From positions 310,001 to 374,000 of the forward strand of contig WYBN01000012.1 of assembly GCA_011525875.1 (NCBI GenBank): a stretch of DNA of 64,000 nucleotides. Reading direction: 5' to 3'. Below, one piece after another: positions 44,675 to 54,516 of the stretch (its first letter is position 1; each line of letters starts with the position of its first letter). A program made the position numbers and the translations under genes. The notes below the pieces were generated by a model. That model was not told the origin of the DNA. It saw only the letters and a program-made list of their open reading frames with translations, and searched no databases. The DNA comes from Melioribacteraceae bacterium. GTDB lineage: Bacteria > Bacteroidota > Ignavibacteria > Ignavibacteriales > Melioribacteraceae.

Positions 44675-46165
44675 ATGCCTCCATCCAAAAAACTAAAAAT
44701 TCTATTTGTCACATCCGAAGTGGTTCCGTTTATTAAAACCGGTGGATTGGCAGATGTTTCTTCTGCATTACCACAAAAATTGCAAGAACTTGGCCATCAG
44801 GTAAGGATTGTAGTTCCAAAATACGGAGCAATTGACGAGCGAAAGTACAAGATACACGAAGTTGTTAGATTAAAAGACCTCACCACGAATATTGGTGAAA
44901 AAGAAGTTGTTTTTTCGCTGCGTTCCTCATTTCTTGTCGGTATAAAAACGCGGGTTCAGATTTATTTTCTTGATAATCAGGAGTATTTTGGGAGCAGGCA
45001 CAGCTTATACTCCGATCCGCTAACAGGAGAAGACTACGAAGACAATGACGAAAGATTCATTCTTCTGGCTAAATCTGTGTTTGAACTTGTCAGCAAACTT
45101 GGATGGGTGCCGGATGTTATTCACAGCAATGATTGGCAGTGCGGTTTGATTCCGGTTTATTTGAAAAAATTGTTTGCCGGCGATCCCAATTTAAGCTCTA
45201 TCAAAACGCTTTTCACAATACATAATCTTAGTTATCAGGGTGTTTTCTCAAAATCATCTTTCAAAAAATTAGATTTACCCGACGAACTAAATTCCAATAA
45301 CGGAATACTCCATGAAGGAAAATTGAATTTTATGAAATGCGGAATTAAGTATTCGGATTATGTTAACACAGTCAGCGAAACTTTTGCGAAAGAAATTTGT
45401 AAAGATGACGAATATGCTCTCGGATTGGCTGATGTTTTTAAGAAAAGAAAAAACAATGTTTACGGCATAGTCAATGGGATAGATACAATAATTTGGAATC
45501 CGGAGAAAGATAAAAAAATTGCTAAGAGATATTCATTAAAGAACATTGAGGATAAAATTGTAAATAAACAGGAACTATGTGATAAATTCGGACTTTCATT
45601 TGAACCGAGAATACCTGTAATCGGAATGATTTCAAGACTCGAGGATATTAAGGGTTTTGACTTGCTTCAGAAAACATTCAAAGATTTGATGAAGCTGAAT
45701 ATCAAGTTGGTTCTACTTGGCACGGGCAATAAAAAATATCACAGGTTTTTTGAAAGCCAATTAATTAATTACAGAGATAAATTTGCATGCTATCTTGGAT
45801 TTGATGAGGAACTCGCCCATTTAATTGAATCAGGCGCAGATATGTTCCTTATGCCGTCAAAATACGAGCCGTGCGGACTGAATCAAATGTACAGCCTCGT
45901 ATACGGTACAGTTCCAATTGTGCGAGAAACCGGCGGTTTAGCCGATACGGTTGTTAGATATGACGATAAGACCGGAGAAGGCAATGGCTTCTCATTCAAA
46001 AAATATGATACTTCGGATATGATAAATGAAATTAAGAGAGCTATAGATGTTTACAAAGATGAGAAGAGATGGCTAAAAATTATGAAAGCAGGCATGAAAT
46101 CAGATTTTACCTGGTTGAATTCAGCTAAGAATTATTTAGAACTTTACAAGAAATTGATCAGTTAA
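44675..46165 (+). CDS. glgA: Glycogen synthase (ADP-glucose type, GT5)
   Basis: The ATG at 44,675 gives 496 residues; a TTG 9 bases upstream is less likely. The N-terminal KxGGL motif is present (FIKTGGLADVSSALPQKL), as are HSNDWQCGLIPVYLKKLF, TIHNLSYQGVFSK, GIVNGIDTIIWNPEKDK, ISRLEDIKGFDLL and the C-terminal MPSKYEPCGLNQMYSLVYG with ETGGLADTV. It extends alpha-1,4-glucan from ADP-glucose. No other glg gene is adjacent. Confidence 0.95.
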   Translation: MPPSKKLKILFVTSEVVPFIKTGGLADVSSALPQKLQELGHQVRIVVPKYGAIDERKYKIHEVVRLKDLTTNIGEKEVVFSLRSSFLVGIKTRVQIYFLDNQEYFGSRHSLYSDPLTGEDYEDNDERFILLAKSVFELVSKLGWVPDVIHSNDWQCGLIPVYLKKLFAGDPNLSSIKTLFTIHNLSYQGVFSKSSFKKLDLPDELNSNNGILHEGKLNFMKCGIKYSDYVNTVSETFAKEICKDDEYALGLADVFKKRKNNVYGIVNGIDTIIWNPEKDKKIAKRYSLKNIEDKIVNKQELCDKFGLSFEPRIPVIGMISRLEDIKGFDLLQKTFKDLMKLNIKLVLLGTGNKKYHRFFESQLINYRDKFACYLGFDEELAHLIESGADMFLMPSKYEPCGLNQMYSLVYGTVPIVRETGGLADTVVRYDDKTGEGNGFSFKKYDTSDMINEIKRAIDVYKDEKRWLKIMKAGMKSDFTWLNSAKNYLELYKKLIS

Positions 46166-46169
46166 CTTA

Positions 46170-46739
46170 ATGACTCACCGCGCTGTATTTCTCGACCGCG
46201 ATAACACCCTTAATTATGATCCAGGCTATATAATTAATCCTGATGAAATAAAATTAATGCCCGGTGTTAAGGAAGGGATCAATGAATTGAAAAATAGTTT
46301 TGGATTTAAGTTGATCGTCATATCAAACCAATCGGGTATAGCAAGAGGGCTCTTCAAAAAAAACGATGTACAAATTTTTAACCGTAAATTGAATGAGCTG
46401 GTAAACAATAATATAGATGATTTTTATTTTTGTCCCTTTCATCCGGATTTTAGCGGTAAAGAAGATTCCTTATGCCGTAAACCTTCGCCTAATATGGTTT
46501 TAAATGCGGCGGTAAAACACGATATTGATTTAACAATATCATACATGGTAGGAGATATGCCGAGTGACGTTGAATGCGGAATCAATAGCGGGGTTAAAAC
46601 AATATTATTAAATTATGAAATGAATGATGATAAAATTATGCTATTGCATAATGCGGGGAAAAGACCCAATTTTGTAGCCATGAATTTTTCTGAAGCATGT
46701 AAATATATCATTGAAGATTATACCGGGGGAAATAATTGA
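46170..46739 (+). CDS. HAD phosphatase, GmhB-type (heptose/histidinol phosphatase family)
   Basis: This 189-residue HAD-superfamily enzyme has motif I FLDRDNTLNYDPGY, motif II VISNQSGIARG and motif IV VGDMPSDVECGINSG. A Cys/His segment FCPFHPD and a following CRKPSPNM resemble the zinc loop of D,D-heptose-1,7-bisphosphate phosphatase, but only two of the usual zinc cysteines are kept. It probably acts in ADP-heptose or another sugar-phosphate pathway. It sits 4 bases after glgA. Confidence 0.85.
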   Translation: MTHRAVFLDRDNTLNYDPGYIINPDEIKLMPGVKEGINELKNSFGFKLIVISNQSGIARGLFKKNDVQIFNRKLNELVNNNIDDFYFCPFHPDFSGKEDSLCRKPSPNMVLNAAVKHDIDLTISYMVGDMPSDVECGINSGVKTILLNYEMNDDKIMLLHNAGKRPNFVAMNFSEACKYIIEDYTGGNN

Positions 46740-47926
46740 ATTATATTAGAATTCTTCTTGCTCTTTTATCAGTATATTTTTTTGTAGGCTGCGAAGATGA
46801 GCCTAATTCTCTTGGCGACAACTTAATCCCCGATAAGGATAGAATAGGCGTTATTACCATTAACAGCACGGAGCAAAATTTCGAACTAAAACATAGTTCT
46901 TATATCGATACCCTGCAGCTCGGTTCGGCAAACCGGGTTCTTCTCGGGAAATATAGAAATGTTAATTCCAGCATGCTGATAAAGTTTTTGCTGAATTATT
47001 CTTCTTCCATAACAACTCCTCTACAAAATGAAACACTAATACTTCACAAATCTTGGATTGATTTAAAACCTTCCTATCTAATCGGCGAAGAATCAGCACA
47101 ATTTGATTTTGAGCTAAAAGAGATATTAAAAAATTGGTCGTCATTGAGCTTCAGTAAAGATTCATTAAATGCTCTGCTCACAGGGAACTCGGAGTTAAGC
47201 AGCAACAAATTATTTACTGATTCACTAATCAGTTTTGATATTGATAATCAGACTGTGTTAAAATGGATGAAGAGCCAAATCAATGCAACTGACTATCAAA
47301 ATTATGGTTTATTATTTACTCCTACTGCCGGAACCGATAAAGTACTTGGTTTTCCAGCCCTTACTTCATTCTCCGAAGATGCATCATTACCCCGGCTTAG
47401 TGTTATTGTTGAAGACCCTGGCAATTTCATTGACACATTATCCTTTCTACCTTCCGCTGATATTCATGTAGTTAACGGCAACCTCCCGGCGATAGATGGA
47501 AATAATTTTATAGTGCAGGGCAGTTTGCCTGTTCACTCAAATCTTTGGATCGATGTTTCCAAAGTTCCTTCAGGCGTTGTCATCAACGAAGCTAAATTGA
47601 CACTGTTTGAAGATACTTTAGGATCGGTAAAAGGGAATATTGCGGCTGATTCTGTTCTAGTTTACTTATATGAGGATAGTACAGTTAGAAAATTAGATGT
47701 TAATTTTGCACAAGGCACACTTCTACGAAATTCATCCGGAGAATTCACGGGATATATTACCTCCTATGTCCAGAAATGGCTTGAAAAACCTGAAAGCAAC
47801 CATGGAATACAAATTAGAATTGGGGATAATAACCGGACTGTAAACCTCTATTCATTTTACGGCAGCAATGCTTTGGTGCAGGATAAAAAACCAAAATTAC
47901 AAATTACTTACACTTATCATAATTAA
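46736..47926 (+). CDS. DUF4270-like outer-membrane lipoprotein
   Basis: This 396-residue protein starts with TTG overlapping the previous stop. The signal peptide ends in a lipobox (SVYFFVGC, Cys near residue 19) followed by EDEPNSLGDNLIPDKDRIGV, the typical opening of DUF4270 lipoproteins. The rest is beta-rich and ends with YSFYGSNALVQDKKPKLQIT, like a DNRLRE/DUF4270 jelly-roll. The function is unknown. The next two genes (barrel protein, TPR protein) are tightly linked, suggesting an envelope complex. Confidence 0.72.
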   Translation: MNYIRILLALLSVYFFVGCEDEPNSLGDNLIPDKDRIGVITINSTEQNFELKHSSYIDTLQLGSANRVLLGKYRNVNSSMLIKFLLNYSSSITTPLQNETLILHKSWIDLKPSYLIGEESAQFDFELKEILKNWSSLSFSKDSLNALLTGNSELSSNKLFTDSLISFDIDNQTVLKWMKSQINATDYQNYGLLFTPTAGTDKVLGFPALTSFSEDASLPRLSVIVEDPGNFIDTLSFLPSADIHVVNGNLPAIDGNNFIVQGSLPVHSNLWIDVSKVPSGVVINEAKLTLFEDTLGSVKGNIAADSVLVYLYEDSTVRKLDVNFAQGTLLRNSSGEFTGYITSYVQKWLEKPESNHGIQIRIGDNNRTVNLYSFYGSNALVQDKKPKLQITYTYHN

Positions 47927-47931
47927 TGCTC

Positions 47932-49176
47932 ATGAAAAAAATATTTGCGGTAATCTTAATTTTATCAACTATAGTCTCTGCGCAAGGCGGATCGGTTTAC
48001 AGTAAATTTGGCGTTGGTGATTTAATTTACTCAAATTCTGCTCGCAGTCTTGGCTTGGGAAATATTACAGTAGCAAGCCCAAGCGAAAATTATATAGATT
48101 TCTTCAATCCGGCTTCTATCTATAGATTGAGCAGCACACGTTTCGAATTAGGATTAAATTATAACGGAATTCAAATTGAGAATAATATTGACAAGAGATT
48201 TTATTCTCAGTATTCTTTCTCCGGGTTTACTTTAGCAATCCCGATAGAGAAGGAGTTGGGAATAGTTTCTGTTTTGGGATTAGTACCTGTATCCCGTCTA
48301 GAATATGAAGTAGTCTCAACAGAAAGCTTTGACTATAACGGAACTGTTAAACCCTTTGATGCCAGGTATTCAGGCAGCGGCGGATTATCAAAAATTTTTA
48401 TTGGTTTAAGTTATAAACTACCATTCAACTATACGCTCGGATTTTCATACGAATATTATACCGGCAAAACAGAAAATATTTCAACTGCTGATTTTGAGAC
48501 GTTGCTTGCTCTTCGCGATGTTGAGTATGTACGAAAGAATAAATACTCTGGTGCAGGCGCAACTTTTGGTATTCTTTCTCCAGATCTTTCAAATATTTTT
48601 AATTCGAAGAATGTTAAAGAATTTCGATTTGGAGCTTCAGTCAATATTATAGGCGAGTTAAAGAACGATACTTCTTTAACATCTGTAACTTCAATAGGCG
48701 AGCTGCAGTTTAGGAGCGGCAGCATCAACACAAAACTTCCATATAGATTTGGCTTAGGTACAAGCCTAATATTGAATGAAAAATACATGTTCATGTTAAA
48801 TTTTCTCCATCAGAAATGGTCTGATTTTCAGTATAACAGTAATATTGTTAAATTTAACGACGTGAATAAGTTCAGCCTTGCAGTTGAATACGATAATCCC
48901 GAAAAGAGATTTGCATCAAGTCTCTGGGAACAGATTGATTTAAGAGGTGGTTTAAGTTTTGAGCAGACCCAATATAGCATAAACGGGGAAGACATTATGA
49001 AGTATTCTATTTTTGCTGGTTTCTCTATTCCTTTCGGTGGTAGAAATAGCATCGATTTCGGTTTCGAGTACGGTGTGAGGGGAGTGAAGGAATCAGGTTT
49101 ATTGAAAGAGAATTTATTCAATGCAGCAATTTCAATTAGTTTTGGAGAAATTTGGTTTATTAGACAAGATAGATAA
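47932..49176 (+). CDS. FadL/PorV-like outer-membrane beta-barrel protein
   Basis: The second ATG (47,932) gives 414 residues with a clear signal peptide (KKIFAVILILSTIVSAQ). SVYSKFGVGDLIYSNSARSL and NYIDFFNPASIYRLSSTRFE match the N-terminal hatch region of FadL-like barrels of Bacteroidota; many alternating amphipathic strands follow, ending in FGEIWFIRQDR. Such proteins move hydrophobic compounds or assist type IX secretion. No substrate can be named. Confidence 0.75.
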   Translation: MKKIFAVILILSTIVSAQGGSVYSKFGVGDLIYSNSARSLGLGNITVASPSENYIDFFNPASIYRLSSTRFELGLNYNGIQIENNIDKRFYSQYSFSGFTLAIPIEKELGIVSVLGLVPVSRLEYEVVSTESFDYNGTVKPFDARYSGSGGLSKIFIGLSYKLPFNYTLGFSYEYYTGKTENISTADFETLLALRDVEYVRKNKYSGAGATFGILSPDLSNIFNSKNVKEFRFGASVNIIGELKNDTSLTSVTSIGELQFRSGSINTKLPYRFGLGTSLILNEKYMFMLNFLHQKWSDFQYNSNIVKFNDVNKFSLAVEYDNPEKRFASSLWEQIDLRGGLSFEQTQYSINGEDIMKYSIFAGFSIPFGGRNSIDFGFEYGVRGVKESGLLKENLFNAAISISFGEIWFIRQDR

Positions 49177-49194
49177 TCAAATTTGAGGTATAAA

Positions 49195-50472
49195 TTGAAA
49201 ACCATTAAAACAACATTACTGATAACAATTTTGAGTCTGGCGTTTTCTGCAAACTATTCTGCTAAAAATCATCCGTCATCAACAACATCATCGGACAGCG
49301 TTAATATTCTTGTTGAAATGAGTTTGTTTTGGGAATATCAGAAAAATAAGGACTATGAAAGCGCAGAAGGTCACGGTTGGAAAGTTATTGAAAATCTTAA
49401 AACGGAGTTCTTAAAATACAAACCATTCAAAAAGATGGAAGAAGTTATTTGGCATCTGAGAGAAAACAAAGCTCAGACCAATGAAGAAAAACAGGAATAT
49501 ACCGAAAAATGTCTCCGTCTTTATGAAAAGGCATTGAACTATGATGAAGTTGATAAAGGTTATTTTTTAGTCAGAAAAGCTTATGTGCTTGAAACTTGGA
49601 ATAATTCTTCAGTCGAAGAAGTTGTAGAAGCCTATGAAACTGCGTTTGAAACTGACCCTGAAATCGATCCGTTTTATAAGGATAGGCTTGGTATTTTATA
49701 TTCACAAAATGCCACCGATGAAAACGGATGGAAACTAAAAGCTCTTGACCTTTATTCTGCCTTAACCGAAAAAGAACCAGAAAATAGTGTTTGGATATCA
49801 AGAATCGACGGGCTTGCCGAAAATCTCGACGAATTAGTTGAAATAAGAAAAATTGCGTGGGATCTCGATAAAACAAATCTTGAAAAGGCTTATGTTTACT
49901 CAGAAACTTGTATTAAAGCTCAGATGTTTGAAAAAGCGCTTGAACCACTCGAGTTTCTTGTTGAAAAAAATCCCGATGTCATTAATTATTGGAGAAAACT
50001 TGCGAATGCATATCAGAAACTCGAACGGAATGATGATGCTATTAAAGCATATAAGACACTTATAAATTTAGAACCTAATAACCGCGAAAACTATCTAAAT
50101 CTTGCAATTATTTATCAGCGTCTTGGTCAATTGTCTGTTTCAAGATCTTATTTACAGAAAGCCGGCGACGCTACCAGTGAGCCTTGGGATTTACCGATAT
50201 TCTATGAAGCGCAGTTATATGAACAAGCCGCAAGAAACTGCGGATTTGAATTTATTGACAAATGTGTTTACCAGCTTGCAGTAGATACTTATAAAAAAGC
50301 CGCAAGTTTAAACGGACCACAATCAGGCGCAGCAAGGGATAGAATAGCTGCACTTGCTAATTCAGTTCCGCAGCCAGAAGATTACTTTTTTAGAAATATT
50401 AAATCTGGAACTTCAATTAAGATTGAAGGCAACTGTTACGGGTGGATTAATAGAAGTATAATTGTACCATAA
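49195..50472 (+). CDS. Exported TPR-repeat protein
   Basis: I take the TTG at 49,195 (6 bases after GAGG) rather than the one at 49,183, giving 425 residues with a signal peptide (TLLITILSLAFSANYSAKNH). At least four tetratricopeptide units are visible at about 230-350, for example PLEFLVEKNPDVINYWRKLA, YQKLERNDDAIKAYKTLINL and NYLNLAIIYQRLGQLSVSRS. It is probably a periplasmic scaffold for the barrel and lipoprotein encoded just upstream. Confidence 0.8.
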   Translation: MKTIKTTLLITILSLAFSANYSAKNHPSSTTSSDSVNILVEMSLFWEYQKNKDYESAEGHGWKVIENLKTEFLKYKPFKKMEEVIWHLRENKAQTNEEKQEYTEKCLRLYEKALNYDEVDKGYFLVRKAYVLETWNNSSVEEVVEAYETAFETDPEIDPFYKDRLGILYSQNATDENGWKLKALDLYSALTEKEPENSVWISRIDGLAENLDELVEIRKIAWDLDKTNLEKAYVYSETCIKAQMFEKALEPLEFLVEKNPDVINYWRKLANAYQKLERNDDAIKAYKTLINLEPNNRENYLNLAIIYQRLGQLSVSRSYLQKAGDATSEPWDLPIFYEAQLYEQAARNCGFEFIDKCVYQLAVDTYKKAASLNGPQSGAARDRIAALANSVPQPEDYFFRNIKSGTSIKIEGNCYGWINRSIIVP

Positions 50473-50486
50473 AATAAGTTTATATC

Positions 50487-51782
50487 ATGCTGAATTATTT
50501 GAACTCTGACCCTGAAGTATTGCAGATCGCAAAATTAGAAATTGAAAGACTTCAGGATAATCTTGAATTAATTGCCTCTGAAAACTTTGTCAGCCTTGCG
50601 GTCTTATCTGCTGCAGGATCTGTACTTACAAACAAATATGCCGAAGGATATCCAGGGAAGAGATATTATGGCGGATGTGAGAATGTTGACTTAGCTGAAG
50701 ATCTTGCACGGGAAAGAATTAAGAGAATATTTGATGCTGAATATGCAAACGTTCAGCCCCACAGCGGCTCGCAGGCTAATATGGGCGTCTACATGGCTCT
50801 ATTAAATCCGGGTGATACTATCCTGGGACTTAGTCTTGATCACGGTGGGCATTTAACGCATGGTTCTCCCGTAAATTTTTCAGGGCAATTGTATCGAGCC
50901 GTTTCATATCAATTGAATAAAGAAACTAAACTGCTTGACTATAATTTAATCGAAGACATGGCTGTAAAGGAAAAGCCTAAGTTAATTATTGCTGGAGCAA
51001 GCGCCTACTCGCGTGAATGGGATTATCAGACATTCAGAGAAATTGCCGATAAGGTAGGGGCCTTTCTTGTCTGCGATATGTCGCACCCTGCCGGCTTAAT
51101 CGCAAAAGGTTTGCTGACTAATCCTCTTAAATATTGCGACGTCGTCACTTCGACAACCCATAAAACTTTGAGGGGACCTCGTGGAGGTGTTATACTTTTA
51201 GGTAAGGACAGTGAGAACAAACTCGGTATAAAAACCATGAAAGGTGATCGTTTGAAACTTATGTCCGAGATTTTTGACAGCATGATCATGCCTGGTATTC
51301 AAGGCGGACCTTTAATGCATATAATAATGGCTAAAGCTGTGGCATTTGGTGAGGTACTAAATGATTCTTTTGAGGAATACGCTAAGCAAATTCTAAAAAA
51401 TTCAAAAAGATTATCGCAAAAACTTATAGAGTATGGTTTTGAAATAATTTCCGGCGGTACAGATAATCATTTAATGCTTGTAGATCTCACCAATAAAGGT
51501 ATAAGCGGTAAGAAAGCAGAGAAGGCGCTTGAAACTGCCGGAATTACGGTTAATAAAAATATGATCCCATTTGACACCAAAAGCCCGTTTGTTACAAGCG
51601 GAATAAGAATCGGAACTCCTGCTGTTACAACCAGGGGTATGAAAGAAAAGGATATGGAGATAATTGCCGGGCTGATTAATTCGGCTGTAAATAATCACGA
51701 TAAAGAAGAAACTCTCGCAAGTATTAAGTCTGACGTTAAAGATCTCTGTTCAAAATTTCCTCTATATAAAGAGCTGAATTAA
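50487..51782 (+). CDS. glyA: Serine hydroxymethyltransferase
   Basis: This 431-residue PLP enzyme interconverts serine and glycine and supplies one-carbon units. Landmarks are [59 protein letters not shown], the PLP-lysine motif [15 protein letters not shown] and [19 protein letters not shown]. The length is standard. Confidence 0.98.
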   Translation: MLNYLNSDPEVLQIAKLEIERLQDNLELIASENFVSLAVLSAAGSVLTNKYAEGYPGKRYYGGCENVDLAEDLARERIKRIFDAEYANVQPHSGSQANMGVYMALLNPGDTILGLSLDHGGHLTHGSPVNFSGQLYRAVSYQLNKETKLLDYNLIEDMAVKEKPKLIIAGASAYSREWDYQTFREIADKVGAFLVCDMSHPAGLIAKGLLTNPLKYCDVVTSTTHKTLRGPRGGVILLGKDSENKLGIKTMKGDRLKLMSEIFDSMIMPGIQGGPLMHIIMAKAVAFGEVLNDSFEEYAKQILKNSKRLSQKLIEYGFEIISGGTDNHLMLVDLTNKGISGKKAEKALETAGITVNKNMIPFDTKSPFVTSGIRIGTPAVTTRGMKEKDMEIIAGLINSAVNNHDKEETLASIKSDVKDLCSKFPLYKELN

Positions 51783-51798
51783 TATACTCGTATAACAA

Positions 51799-52557
51799 GT
51801 GAAACTATTTAAGAGTAAACCTGCCGGGAACGATGATAAAGACGAGATGAGTTTTCTCGAGCATTTAGAAGAACTCAGATGGCGCTTAATTTATACTGTA
51901 ATCGGCTTAGTAGCTGCAACAATTATTGCTTGGATTTTTATAGATATTCTTGTTGAACAGATATTATTGCTTCCCGCAAGAAAAGCTGAATTAAATCTTC
52001 AAAACCTCAGACCCTTCGGTCAATTATTCCTCTTTTTTGAAATTGCCCTTATTGCAGGATTTGTGATAAGTATCCCGAATCTTTTTTTTCAGTTATGGAA
52101 ATTTATCGGGCCAGCGCTTAAAGAATCTGAAAAAAAATACATAGTATGGATCGTATTCTTTTCAACTCTATGCTTTATGTCCGGCATAGCCTTCGCATAT
52201 TTTATCATGCTTCCTTTAACATTGAAATTCGCCGTCCAATTCGGCACTGATCAGATAGCAAATAATTTTGCGATCAATGAATACTTTTCAATTATTATAA
52301 GCGTTATGCTTGCAGCTGCAATAATCTTTGAGCTGCCTATGCTCTCATTTTTTCTATCGAAGATCGGGATTTTATCCCCGCAAATTATGAGAAAATACAG
52401 GAGACATTCCATAATCGTCATCTTAGTTTTTGCTGCAATACTTACCCCTGGAACTGACCCGGTTGCACAGGTGCTATTAGCTATTCCGTTGGTAATCTTA
52501 TACGAAATAAGTATATTTATTTCAAAAATCTTCTCGAAGAAAATTGACCAAGAATAA
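51799..52557 (+). CDS. tatC: Sec-independent protein translocase TatC
   Basis: This 252-residue inner-membrane protein has six helices. MSFLEHLEELRWRLIYTVIG is the conserved cytoplasmic N-terminus that reads the twin-arginine signal; FQLWKFIGPALKESEKKYI and RKYRRHSIIVILVFAAILTP, then DPVAQVLLAIPLVILYEISI are family landmarks. A GTG start is used. The nearby Act operon encodes twin-arginine proteins that would need this system. No tatA is seen here. Confidence 0.96.
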   Translation: MKLFKSKPAGNDDKDEMSFLEHLEELRWRLIYTVIGLVAATIIAWIFIDILVEQILLLPARKAELNLQNLRPFGQLFLFFEIALIAGFVISIPNLFFQLWKFIGPALKESEKKYIVWIVFFSTLCFMSGIAFAYFIMLPLTLKFAVQFGTDQIANNFAINEYFSIIISVMLAAAIIFELPMLSFFLSKIGILSPQIMRKYRRHSIIVILVFAAILTPGTDPVAQVLLAIPLVILYEISIFISKIFSKKIDQE

Positions 52558-53524
52558 TCTCTCAGATATAAAGAAACCGATCGAAAAAGAACTTGAAGAG
52601 TTCGATAAATTTTTCGGCAATGCCCTCAAATCAAAAGTCGGTTTAGTTGATCTAATCGCAAAATATATTCTAAAGCAAAAAGGTAAAAAGATAAGACCGC
52701 TTCTGGTTCTGCTATCGGCGAGAACCTGCGGGCAAATTAATGAAAGGAGTTTCCGCGGAGCAACACTTGTTGAATTGCTTCATACCGCTACTTTAGTACA
52801 TGATGATGTGGTGGACAGTGCCGATAAACGGCGTGGATTTCCTTCCATCAATGCGATATGGAAAAATAAAATATCGGTATTGATGGGAGATTACCTCCTT
52901 GCAAGAGGTTTGATGATTGCCGTTGAAGGTGATGACTTTGATTTTTTGAAAGTAGTTACTGATACGGTTAAGAGAATGTCCGAAGGCGAGCTTCTTCAAA
53001 TCAGCAAAACACGAAAACTTAACATTGATGAGGAAACTTACTTCAGAATAATATCTGATAAAACTGCCTCGCTTCTTTCGAGCTGCTGTGAGATTGGCGC
53101 TGCCAGCGCTACTTCCGAAACCGATGGTATTGAAGCATTCAGAAACTTTGGGCATAACCTTGGCATGGCATTCCAAATTAGAGATGACATTCTCGACTTT
53201 GTAGGCTCAAGTAAATTATTTGGGAAATCAACTGGCAGAGACATAAAAGAGAAAAAAATTACTCTTCCATTGATTTATGCCTTGTCTAAAAGCGATAAAT
53301 CAAGGAAATCTCTTATTCTCAAATACATAAAAGACGGCGAGAAGAACAGACATATTACAGATGTTATAGAATTCGTTAAAGAACAAGGTGGTATTTCATA
53401 CGCCGAAAATGTTTCTGTTTCTTTTGCAAAAAAAGCCATTGAAAGCATATCACTATTTCCCGACACAGACAGCAAAAGGGCGTTGATGAATTTAGTTGAT
53501 TTTGTTATCGAAAGGAAAAACTGA
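52544..53524 (+). CDS. Polyprenyl diphosphate synthase (trans-type)
   Basis: This 326-residue enzyme overlaps the tatC end by 14 bases (TTG start). Both aspartate-rich motifs are present: LVHDDVVDSADKRRG (DDxxD-type) and FQIRDDILDFVG. GKKIRPLLVLLSARTC and GRDIKEKKITLPLIYALSKS are also typical. It makes long-chain prenyl diphosphate, probably the side chain of menaquinone. The chain length cannot be deduced by eye. Confidence 0.93.
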   Translation: MTKNNLSDIKKPIEKELEEFDKFFGNALKSKVGLVDLIAKYILKQKGKKIRPLLVLLSARTCGQINERSFRGATLVELLHTATLVHDDVVDSADKRRGFPSINAIWKNKISVLMGDYLLARGLMIAVEGDDFDFLKVVTDTVKRMSEGELLQISKTRKLNIDEETYFRIISDKTASLLSSCCEIGAASATSETDGIEAFRNFGHNLGMAFQIRDDILDFVGSSKLFGKSTGRDIKEKKITLPLIYALSKSDKSRKSLILKYIKDGEKNRHITDVIEFVKEQGGISYAENVSVSFAKKAIESISLFPDTDSKRALMNLVDFVIERKN

Positions 53525-53701
53525 TGCAAAAATCCTATTCTGCTTGTAAAATTTTGCACGGAGCTTAATTTAATTTTTGTTTTATAGCTGAATTTAATAA
53601 TTTATGTGTGTGGAAAATCTTTTTCTATATCATATCCTTTTTTTAAAATAAATATTAAAAATTAACATTATTACTATTTGAGAATTTCAAAAAGTATTTT
53701 A

Positions 53702-53728
53702 GGAAAACAGAATATTGTTTCCTTTTTT
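53702..53728 (+). terminator. Possible weak stem-loop with T-run ahead of the Act operon
   Basis: GGAAA (53,702-53,706) pairs with TTTCC (53,718-53,722), with inner CA/TG pairs and a bulged A, then TTTTTT. It may terminate the tatC unit or act as a leader element. The 228-base gap (53,525-53,752) should also hold the operon promoter, but no clear -33/-7 pair is seen. Confidence 0.35.
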
Positions 53729-53752
53729 ATTGTCATCTGTTAAAGGTATTAA

Positions 53753-54322
53753 ATGAAAAAAACTGCTCTTGATTATACTTTAAAAATCAGGTTACCCCTA
53801 ATTCTTTTCATAATATTATCAACGTATCTTATAACTTTTTATTTGTCACGCGCCGAGAGAGACGGTGTGGGTTATACGCCTCAGCAGCCTATTAAATATT
53901 CTCATAAATTACATGCAGGCGATATGGGCATTGACTGTCAGTACTGTCATACTGGAGTTACAAAAGGGCGACATGCTCTCGTTCCCTCAGTTAATATTTG
54001 TATGAATTGTCATAATGTGGCAAGAAAAGATAGACCTGAGATTATCAAATTGACAGAATATTACGAAGAAAACAAACCGCTGCCCTGGAAAAGAATTCAT
54101 AAAGTTCCGGAGTATGCTTATTTCGACCATAGCGTTCATGTTAATAAAGGAATAGACTGCGAAAGCTGCCACGGAAATGTAAGAGAAATGGAGGAAGTAT
54201 CTCAAATGAAATCGTTCACTATGACCGCATGCTTAGACTGCCACAGAAATCCGCATGAACAGCTCCAGTATCTTGAACAGGTAAATATCGGTCCCGAAAA
54301 CTGCGCAGCATGCCATAGATAG
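53753..54322 (+). CDS. actA: Alternative Complex III subunit ActA, pentaheme cytochrome c
   Basis: This 189-residue protein has an N-terminal membrane anchor (about 14-30, LPLILFIILSTYLITFY) and five CxxCH heme sites: CQYCH, CMNCH, CESCH, CLDCH and CAACH. Size, heme count and gene order match ActA of the quinol:cytochrome c oxidoreductase known from Rhodothermus and Flavobacterium. It carries electrons from the ActB iron-sulfur chain towards the monoheme cytochromes in the periplasm. It is the first gene of the respiratory operon. Confidence 0.93.
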   Translation: MKKTALDYTLKIRLPLILFIILSTYLITFYLSRAERDGVGYTPQQPIKYSHKLHAGDMGIDCQYCHTGVTKGRHALVPSVNICMNCHNVARKDRPEIIKLTEYYEENKPLPWKRIHKVPEYAYFDHSVHVNKGIDCESCHGNVREMEEVSQMKSFTMTACLDCHRNPHEQLQYLEQVNIGPENCAACHR

Positions 54323-54333
54323 GAGATATACTA

Positions 54334-54516
54334 ATGAAGACTAATTACAAACGCAGAATATTTTTCAATTATTTATTCAAATCGTCACTGGGTATAATGC
54401 TCTTGAACAGCTTTCCAGCAAAGTTATTTGCAAACTCAAGACGGTATAATATCAAAAATGCTAAGTTAAAAATTCACCCGGATGCTGTAAAAAGAAATTA
54501 TAAGGTTATCAAATGA
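54334..54516 (+). CDS. Tat-signal-like mini-protein between actA and actB
   Basis: This gene encodes 60 residues with a strong ribosome site (AGGAG) and an ATGA overlap with actB. The N-terminus KRRIFFNYLFKSSLGIMLLN resembles a twin-arginine signal (RR-x-F-x-x-x-L), with a possible cleavage after FANS. About 30 mature residues follow (NIKNAKLKIHPDAVKRNYKV). I know no family for it. Its position and coupling suggest a small exported subunit or assembly factor of Complex III, or the relic of a larger Tat protein. Confidence 0.6.
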   Translation: MKTNYKRRIFFNYLFKSSLGIMLLNSFPAKLFANSRRYNIKNAKLKIHPDAVKRNYKVIK

